Assembly: GCA_030621455.1 (NCBI GenBank)
Contig: JAUXHQ010000164.1
Location: 1 to 5,313 of the forward strand
Direction of reading: 5' to 3'
DNA: 5,313 bases
DNA from: Deltaproteobacteria bacterium
GTDB lineage: Bacteria; Desulfobacterota; UBA8473
Under the pieces are notes generated by a model, which saw only the letters and a program-made list of their open reading frames with translations, was not told where the DNA came from and did not search any database. Made by a program: the position numbers and the translations under genes. Of this stretch, positions 1 through 4,477 are shown piece after piece. Position 1 is the first letter of the stretch. The number at the start of each line of letters is the position of its first letter.

Positions 1-14
1 CGACTTGAGAGGTG

Positions 15-62
15 CTAGCGCCCATTTTCTCAGAAACCCGTTTCCGGATGGGCGCTAACTAG
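15..62. repeat. Palindromic unit A, bounded by CTAG
   Basis: The unit begins and ends with CTAG (15-18 and 59-62). A perfect 10-bp stem pairs 16-25 with 48-57 (TAGCGCCCAT with ATGGGCGCTA). A smaller inner hairpin pairs 33-36 (GAAA) with 41-44 (TTTC). Its right arm (41-62) matches the right end of unit C (231-252) at 18 of 22 positions, so it looks like a short internally deleted relative of unit C. It could form a cruciform or an RNA hairpin. It is either a mobile-element remnant or a REP-like sequence. Confidence 0.7.
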
Positions 63-102
63 TGTCCATCCATTAATGGCCTCTTAAGAAAGGGGGCACT
101 AG
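59..102. repeat. Palindromic unit B, bounded by CTAG
   Basis: This unit shares CTAG 59-62 with unit A and CTAG 99-102 with unit C. Its ends pair over 9 bases (59-67 with 94-102, one G-T wobble). The interior holds two small palindromes, CCATTAATGG (70-79) and CTTAAG (83-88). Its left arm (60-85) matches the reverse complement of the right arm of unit C (247-222) at about 20 of 26 positions, so it belongs to the same sequence family, though more degenerate. Confidence 0.55.
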
Positions 103-252
103 CAAGTTTCCAATTCAGAAATGAGCAATTTTGTCAAGGTCAAGGAAGACAAGGGATTGCTCGGGGGCGTACAAGCGTACGCCGCACAAACAATCCAGCA
201 GACTGACGCAGAGATTGCGGAAAAGTGCCATTTCTGGATGGAAACTAACTAG
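99..252. mobile_element. 154-bp palindromic MITE-like element (unit C)
   Basis: CTAG occurs at both ends. The terminal inverted repeats (99-132 and 252-221) agree at 27 of about 34 aligned columns and share the cores AGTTTCCA and CAGAAATG. The centre is a second nested palindrome: GGATTG (154-159) pairs with CAATCC (191-196), and GGCGTAC (166-172) pairs with GTACGCC (177-183) around a 4-base loop. The whole element could therefore fold into one long imperfect hairpin. It has no coding capacity. This structure is typical of non-autonomous miniature inverted-repeat elements. No transposase is present in the window to confirm mobility, and CTAG could be either a target-site duplication or part of the terminal repeat. 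Confidence 0.6.
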
Positions 253-267
253 GGAAAGGTTTCCCTA
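250..267. promoter_or_regulatory. Perfect 8-bp inverted repeat, possible operator
   Basis: TAGGGAAA (250-257) and TTTCCCTA (260-267) are perfect inverted copies separated by GG. The symmetry and compact size suit a dimeric DNA-binding regulator, and the site lies about 56 bases before the SDR start codon, in the likely promoter region. It overlaps the terminal CTAG of unit C, so it could also be a chance product of the element's insertion. No regulator gene is visible nearby. Confidence 0.35.
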
Positions 268-322
268 TGTAAATTGGATAATAAAGGCTTGACAACCACA
301 TCATGCGTAAAAGGAGGAAAAA

Positions 323-1069
323 ATGAGATTTGCAGATAAGGTAGTCATCGTAACAGGGGCAGGTTCAGGGATCGGTCGTGCGATCAGTCATTCATTTGCA
401 AAGGAGGGGGCTACGTCTATCATTGCTGAGCTGAGAAGTGACGCTGCGGAGAAGGTTGCTGCGGAGATAACCGATGGCGGAGGCAAGGCCTTAGCTATCA
501 AGACTGACGTCTCCAAAAGAGAAGAGGTCTTGGATATGGTGAAGAAGGTGATGGATGAACTCGGCAAAGTAGACATACTGGTAAACAATGCAGCCCTGGT
601 TACCATGTCCTTCAAGCATTTCCATGAGACTGACCCTGAGGAATGGGACAGGGAGATAGCAGTTGATTGGTTGAGTGTTCTCAATTGTTGCCACGCGGTG
701 ATCCCTCATATGATCAATCAGGGAGGGGGCAGGATAGTGAGCATCACTTCCGACGCATCGAAGATCAGCACACCGAGGCAGGCGGTCTATTCGGGCAACA
801 AAGCTGCCATTGCCGGTTTTTCAAGGACCATTGCAGGTGAGTTGGCACGTTTTGGTATCAACGTAAACTGTGTCGCTCCCGGAACAGTAGACACACCTGC
901 AACGCAGAATCTGGGAAAGATCATCGACAAGATGATACAAGGTGTTCCGAAGAAGAGGTTGGCGCGCCCCGAAGAGATAGCCAACATGGTGATGTATCTA
1001 TGTTCTGAAGAGGCTGACTATATGACCGGCCAGCACATTAGTGTGAGCGGAGGGATGACTATGCTATAA
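323..1069 (+). CDS. SDR-family NAD(P)-dependent oxidoreductase, BadH-like
   Basis: This is a classical short-chain dehydrogenase/reductase of normal length (248 aa), predicted to be cytosolic and to interconvert an alcohol and a ketone using a nicotinamide cofactor. The cofactor motif TGAGSGIG is at residues 11-18 and NNA at 88-90. The catalytic Ser is S143 and the YxxxK pair is Y156/K160. The PG motif is at 186-187, and the C-terminus ends SVSGGMTML. E36 at the end of strand beta-2 suggests NAD+ rather than NADP+. The segment around S143 (ITSDA) and the SVSGG-MTM tail recall 2-hydroxycyclohexanecarboxyl-CoA dehydrogenase (BadH), so a hydroxyacyl-CoA substrate is plausible but inferred. The position usually held by the fourth catalytic residue, Asn, appears to be D115. 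The ATG start is supported by AGGAGG at 312-317, 5 bases upstream. It is likely cotranscribed with the VOC gene that follows. Confidence 0.9.
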   Translation: MRFADKVVIVTGAGSGIGRAISHSFAKEGATSIIAELRSDAAEKVAAEITDGGGKALAIKTDVSKREEVLDMVKKVMDELGKVDILVNNAALVTMSFKHFHETDPEEWDREIAVDWLSVLNCCHAVIPHMINQGGGRIVSITSDASKISTPRQAVYSGNKAAIAGFSRTIAGELARFGINVNCVAPGTVDTPATQNLGKIIDKMIQGVPKKRLARPEEIANMVMYLCSEEADYMTGQHISVSGGMTML

Positions 1070-1147
1070 TTGTACCTGCTTGGGAACGAGGCCGAAAGGT
1101 CAGGGCAGGAGGTTACATTCAAATCTCATTGAAGGAGGTATATAAGG

Positions 1148-1546
1148 ATGTCAATAGAAAAAGTAATAGAGGTAGGGATAGCGGTAAAGGATCTCGACAA
1201 AGCAATCAAGCTTTTCACGGAAGTCCTGGGGGCTAAGGCAGGAGAAACAACGACTTTCGATTCCTATGGCATGAAGTATGCCATGTGTCGCATTGGAGAT
1301 GTGGATTTCGAGCTGATGGCTCCCACCAAACCGGATGGGGTCATAGGCAAGTTTATTGAGGCTAAGGGTGAGGGACTACACCACATAGCTTTGAAGACAG
1401 ATGACATAGAAAAACAGTGGGAGCAATTTGCTGAGAAGGGTATTAAGTTAATTGACAAGACTCCGAATGAGTTTGAAGGTCATAAGTTTGGGTTTCTTCA
1501 CCCTAAATCCTTTAACAGTGTACTCTTTGAGATAATTCAGGGGTAA
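1148..1546 (+). CDS. VOC-family protein, methylmalonyl-CoA epimerase-like
   Basis: The 132-aa length is right for a two-module vicinal-oxygen-chelate protein. Each half shows the betaalphabetabetabeta pattern, starting at VGIAVKDLDKAI (9-20) and LHHIALKTDDIEK (77-89). HHIA, FLHPKS (116-121) and the final VLFEI (125-129) are methylmalonyl-CoA epimerase hallmarks. From remembered family alignment, metal-ligand positions 2-4 map to E55, H79 and E128, while the first, usually His in DHIGIAV, is E8. The glutamate that acts as a catalytic base in characterised epimerases also appears to be missing (around K43/Y44). It may therefore be an epimerase or isomerase for another acyl-CoA, perhaps one handled by the upstream SDR, rather than a true methylmalonyl-CoA epimerase. 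The ATG start has AAGGAGG at 1132-1138, 9 bases upstream. Transcription likely ends at the hairpin 1558-1597. Confidence 0.85.
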   Translation: MSIEKVIEVGIAVKDLDKAIKLFTEVLGAKAGETTTFDSYGMKYAMCRIGDVDFELMAPTKPDGVIGKFIEAKGEGLHHIALKTDDIEKQWEQFAEKGIKLIDKTPNEFEGHKFGFLHPKSFNSVLFEIIQG

Positions 1547-1557
1547 CGAAATACCAA

Positions 1558-1604
1558 AGGCAGGCAAAGGTTCTTTTTGAGGGGCCTTTGCCTGCCTACG
1601 TTTT
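1558..1604 (+). terminator. Intrinsic terminator after the VOC gene
   Basis: A perfect 13-bp stem pairs AGGCAGGCAAAGG (1558-1570) with CCTTTGCCTGCCT (1585-1597) around a 14-base loop. A short T run (1601-1604) lies 3 bases beyond the stem, and the hairpin starts 12 bases after the VOC stop codon. Because the opposing lipoprotein operon ends at 1678, the same hairpin probably also stops transcription from the right, although the T-rich tail on that side is weaker. Confidence 0.8.
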
Positions 1605-1623
1605 CGCATGGCAGCGGGGGCAT

Positions 1624-1681
1624 ACTGACCCAGAAATTACGGAAAATTGCCATTTCTGGGTGGAAGGACGCCATCCTCTAG
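1624..1681. repeat. Second-site copy of the unit C arm, ending at CTAG
   Basis: Positions 1624-1665 match 202-243 (right arm of unit C) at 37 of 42 bases in the same orientation, about 1.4 kb away. It contains a perfect 9-bp inverted repeat, CCCAGAAAT (1630-1638) with ATTTCTGGG (1652-1660), around a 13-base loop. The next CTAG is at 1678-1681, as at the end of unit C, although 7 bases further from the core. The preceding string CGGGGGCATAC (1615-1625) resembles CGGGGGCGTAC (162-172) of unit C, suggesting an internally deleted copy. The terminal CTAG overlaps the TAG stop of the lipoprotein gene on the reverse strand. Confidence 0.65.
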
Positions 1682-2151
1682 TCTGCATCTTTTCTGTACC
1701 TTTCCAACTCGTTTACCTTTTCCAAAAGCTCACGGGACTCGGATATTTGGCCGAGGGCCTTTAGACAGTATGCCTCTTGGCGCATGGCAATAACCTCTCC
1801 ATCCGGATTGCCGGTGAAAAGCCATCTGGCTCGCTTAGCAAACTCCCTTGCCTCACCATAATCTCCCTTTGTAGCCCACGCCTTACTCAGATAGAAGACC
1901 GGCCAAGGATTTGACGGGTCAAGGGTATAGGCCTCCTCAAAAATGTCAAGGGCTCTTTCTATTTCTCCGTTCCCTAACATCTCCTTCCCCTTGATAACCA
2001 ACGTTTGGGTTGTACCATAGTGAGGGAGGGACGGCCTCGGCATAGGAGCGATATCAATAGAAGGGGGCGGATATAGGTATATGTTCTTTTTGGCACAACC
2101 TATTGTCATGACAAAGGTAAAGAAAAGAGCAAGAGCAAACAAAGTACGCAC
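1678..2151 (-). CDS. TPR-containing lipoprotein, candidate LpoP-like PBP1b activator
   Basis: This 157-aa protein begins with a short lipoprotein signal peptide. A hydrophobic stretch (residues 4-17) ends in MTIGC, making C19 the likely lipidated residue; Thr at -3 is a loose lipobox fit. A proline-rich tether follows (28-43, with PPP and PMPRP). Three helix-pair repeats come next, at about 49-82, 83-116 and 119-152. The first two are good TPRs, with the A-L-DPSNP and Y-A-A pattern, and the third is weaker. The GTG start lies one base after the PBP1b stop, and its AGGAGA ribosome binding site (2161-2156) lies within the last PBP codons, so the two are probably translated together. The lipoprotein, proline tether and TPR layout next to a UB2H-containing PBP1b matches LpoP, the PBP1b activator known from Pseudomonas. 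No direct sequence comparison was possible; another envelope TPR role remains open. Confidence 0.8.
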   Translation of the reverse strand: MRTLFALALFFTFVMTIGCAKKNIYLYPPPSIDIAPMPRPSLPHYGTTQTLVIKGKEMLGNGEIERALDIFEEAYTLDPSNPWPVFYLSKAWATKGDYGEAREFAKRARWLFTGNPDGEVIAMRQEAYCLKALGQISESRELLEKVNELERYRKDAD

Positions 2152-2152
2152 A

Positions 2153-4477
2153 TTATCTCCTAAATAATCTTTTCAAGCCGGGCCACCGATGAAGGGGACA
2201 GCGGCTTAACGATCGGGTTTGATCTGAACTTAAAAAAGTCCCTTCCCACTTACGAGGACAGCCCCGACGGGCAAGACCACCCGAATCGATGCAGATATGT
2301 CTTCTCGTCAAACCTGACATCCTACTCAACTCTTTTGAAGGCCGGCCGAGATTGATCTTTTTCATGATCTCTCCCCAGATGGGTAAAGCGGCCTGGGCAC
2401 CGGTAAGACCTATCTGTCCGTTGTCATCTCTCCCTACCCACACTACGGCAAGATAGCCGTTGAGATAACCTGCAAACCACGCATCCCGTTCTTCATTAGA
2501 GGTACCTGTCTTCCCAGCCGCACCTGCCAGACCATACGAAGATAGTCCCCTGCCTGTTCCATACATGGTTGCACATCGTAAGATATTTTCCATGACCTCA
2601 CATACTGACGGATCAAGTACCTCTTTTATTCGGATACGTTTCATCTGCAGACGATTTCCTTCTCTATCCAAGACATTCCTTATGGAAAGGATATTACAGG
2701 AAAAACCATGTGAGGCAAAGATCGAATAAAGACGAGTGATCTCTAATGGACTAAGTTCACATCCACCCAGGATCATGGAAGGTACCCGAAATCTCTCCTT
2801 TGGGAATCCCACCTTAAAGGCCAAATCATATATCTTTTCGAATCCCAGCTCTCTGGCAAGACGAACAGTGGCTCCGTTAAGTGAAAAGGCAAGGGCCTTT
2901 ATCAAGGGTACATTTCCTAAGTATTCATTGTTAAAATTGGCAGGTGACCAGACGGTCCCATCCTTTAAGGTTACGTGAACCGGCTTATCCTCCAGCATTG
3001 AAGATTCACAGTACCCCTCTATCAACGCCTCTGTATAGACGAGAGGTTTTAAAAGGGACCCCGGCTGTCTTACGGCCTGGGTAACTCGGTTAAACTGACT
3101 TGTGACATAATCACGTCCACCGACCATGGCAAGGATCCTGCCGGTACTGGGCTCAATCACCACCACAGCCGCTTGAAGTCCGCCCTCCTTGGAAAGAGAT
3201 GGATGGCCGGCCTCGAGTCTATCCAAACCCTTTTGAAGGGCTTCCCTTGCCCAACGCTGAATATGTATATCAAGGGAAGTAAAGATTGAAAGTCCTATGG
3301 CACCTAAGACTTCTCTTGGATAAAGGTCCTTGATCTGAGCAATAGCATAGTCAACAAAATAGGGGGCCTGTGCCTTTCCATAAAAATATCCGATAGCCTC
3401 AACAGGGGTTCTTACCGTCTCCTCATACTGGGATCGGCTTATCTTATTGAGTTTATAGAGTGTCTTTAAAACCAAATTCCTTCTCAGCAAGGCCGCCTGA
3501 TGGTCCCTGTATGGTGAATAGCTGTTAGGAGCCTTAATCAAGCCTGCTAGAAGGGCGCATTGGTCCAAGTCGAGCCTTTCCACCGAACGTCCAAAATAAA
3601 ACCTTGCTGCCTCCCCTACCCCATGTACCTCTACTGACCCCTTTTGGCCAAGGTAGACCTCATTGTAATACATCTCCAAGATCTCATCCTTGGTATAATA
3701 CCGCTCAAGTATCATAGCCATGATAGCCTCGTTAAACTTACGCCACAGGCTTCGCTCAGGGGTAAGAAACATATTCTTAACAAGCTGCTGGGTCAAGGTG
3801 GAACCACCTTCCTTTATCCCCTTTGCAAGTAAGTTCTTGGAAAATGCTCTTAATATGCCACGAAAATCGAGTGCCCCGTGTTCATAAAACCGTCGGTCCT
3901 CTATGGCCAGGGTAGCGTCAATAAGGTGTTTTGGGACTTGGTCTAAGTCTACAAGATAACGTTCTTCCCTCTTCTTTCCAAAGAGGGCGGCTATCTCCAT
4001 CGGTTCGATCTGTATCAGTGACAGGGCAGACTTGGCAGACCCGTCGACAATTTTCACAACCACACCATTCTTTAGATATATCTTCACCAAACGGGCGTCA
4101 ATATGCACTGAAGGATAATCAAAACTTCTCTGGTAAAGAGACAAAAGACTGCGTGTCTTAGAGAAAGAGCCCGGCATCTTGGGAATACCTTTTACCCGTC
4201 GATACCCAAGGTCTTTGAGATACTCATAAAGACCGGAGGCATTGAGGTTGAGACCCGGATAAAGCGGCACCGGGGCAGAGTATACCTTTGAGGGGAGTTC
4301 CCATCGCGTTCCCTGACACCTGATGATTACCTTTGCCGCTAAAAAACCCACATACAGCAGACAGGTCCCCCCCAAAAAAAAGACTACGAGTAAAAAGGAG
4401 GTAAGATACTTAAATCCCTTGGAATGTTTATTCTTTGAAGTTTTTTTTCTCTTCTTACCAGCCATACCGAATCTCAA
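2153..4477 (-). CDS. mrcB: Bifunctional penicillin-binding protein 1b (class A PBP)
   Basis: This 774-aa inner-membrane peptidoglycan synthase polymerises lipid II and crosslinks stem peptides in the periplasm. A Lys-rich cytoplasmic tail (7-20) precedes one membrane helix (about 23-51). A UB2H-like segment (about 60-145, LPSKVYSAPV onward) marks the PBP1b class. The glycosyltransferase-51 domain (about 175-345) has EDRRFYEHGALD (193-204, E193 the likely catalytic Glu), GGSTLTQQLVKN (224-235), RKFNEA (246-251) and KDEILEMYYNEVYLG (263-277). The transpeptidase domain (about 430-705) has all three motifs: SLLK (S474 nucleophile, K477), SLN (532-534) and KTGT (656-659). A C-terminal tail carries Cys729, Cys740 and Cys760, a pattern often seen in class A PBPs. 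The start is TTG, overlapping the upstream stop as TTGA and favoured by AGGGGGG six bases before it. An in-frame ATG at 4465 lacks comparable spacing. Confidence 0.95.
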   Translation of the reverse strand: MRFGMAGKKRKKTSKNKHSKGFKYLTSFLLVVFFLGGTCLLYVGFLAAKVIIRCQGTRWELPSKVYSAPVPLYPGLNLNASGLYEYLKDLGYRRVKGIPKMPGSFSKTRSLLSLYQRSFDYPSVHIDARLVKIYLKNGVVVKIVDGSAKSALSLIQIEPMEIAALFGKKREERYLVDLDQVPKHLIDATLAIEDRRFYEHGALDFRGILRAFSKNLLAKGIKEGGSTLTQQLVKNMFLTPERSLWRKFNEAIMAMILERYYTKDEILEMYYNEVYLGQKGSVEVHGVGEAARFYFGRSVERLDLDQCALLAGLIKAPNSYSPYRDHQAALLRRNLVLKTLYKLNKISRSQYEETVRTPVEAIGYFYGKAQAPYFVDYAIAQIKDLYPREVLGAIGLSIFTSLDIHIQRWAREALQKGLDRLEAGHPSLSKEGGLQAAVVVIEPSTGRILAMVGGRDYVTSQFNRVTQAVRQPGSLLKPLVYTEALIEGYCESSMLEDKPVHVTLKDGTVWSPANFNNEYLGNVPLIKALAFSLNGATVRLARELGFEKIYDLAFKVGFPKERFRVPSMILGGCELSPLEITRLYSIFASHGFSCNILSIRNVLDREGNRLQMKRIRIKEVLDPSVCEVMENILRCATMYGTGRGLSSYGLAGAAGKTGTSNEERDAWFAGYLNGYLAVVWVGRDDNGQIGLTGAQAALPIWGEIMKKINLGRPSKELSRMSGLTRRHICIDSGGLARRGCPRKWEGTFLSSDQTRSLSRCPLHRWPGLKRLFRR
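2156..2161 (-). promoter_or_regulatory. Ribosome binding site of the TPR lipoprotein inside the PBP gene
   Basis: AGGAGA, read on the reverse strand, forms the last two Arg codons of the PBP gene and lies 4 bases before the GTG start of the lipoprotein. The PBP stop TAA (2155-2153) sits between them, so ribosomes ending on the PBP message are placed to reinitiate. An ATG at 2153-2151 overlaps this site but is in another frame and gives no lipoprotein signal, which supports GTG. Confidence 0.65.

Larger units (their letters stand above)
1..322. other. Gene-free leader region filled with palindromic repeats
   Basis: No reading frame here looks like a protein. Positions 15-252 are occupied by three consecutive palindromic units that share CTAG at their borders (listed separately). 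A perfect inverted repeat follows at 250-267. The last 55 bases are an A/T-rich leader ending in an AAGGAGG ribosome binding site (311-317), 5 bases before the SDR start codon. A promoter for the forward gene pair probably lies between about 250 and 310, but no convincing -35/-10 pair is visible. GATAAT at 277-282 is the best -10-like string and lacks a good partner. Confidence 0.7.

Noticed and set aside
15..252. CRISPR array
   Set aside because: Repeats are palindromic, of unequal length, alternate in orientation and lack unique spacers of constant size; there are no cas genes.
99..252. Structured non-coding RNA or riboswitch for the SDR gene
   Set aside because: The fold is a simple near-symmetric palindrome with relatives elsewhere, including one after the opposing operon, which fits a dispersed repeat better than a gene-specific riboswitch; no known aptamer motif was recognised.
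289..294. TTGACA, a perfect -35 hexamer before the SDR gene
   Set aside because: The -10 position 17 bases downstream falls on the ribosome binding site AGGAGG and has no TATAAT-like string, so it would not give a usable leader.
388..987. Reverse-strand frames opposite the SDR gene
   Set aside because: They have low-complexity Ser/Thr-rich translations with no family resemblance, opposite an intact SDR with all motifs.
2736..2978. Forward-strand reading frame inside the PBP gene, and similar frames at 3644-3832, 3931-4161 and 4925-5119
   Set aside because: They lie antisense to strongly conserved coding sequence, have no ribosome binding site or recognisable domain, and are explained as shadows of the reverse-strand genes.
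4463..4465. ATG as an alternative start of the PBP gene
   Set aside because: It is possible, and the product would lose only four residues, but the G-rich ribosome binding site is 18 bases away, while it is 6 bases from the TTG that overlaps the upstream stop.
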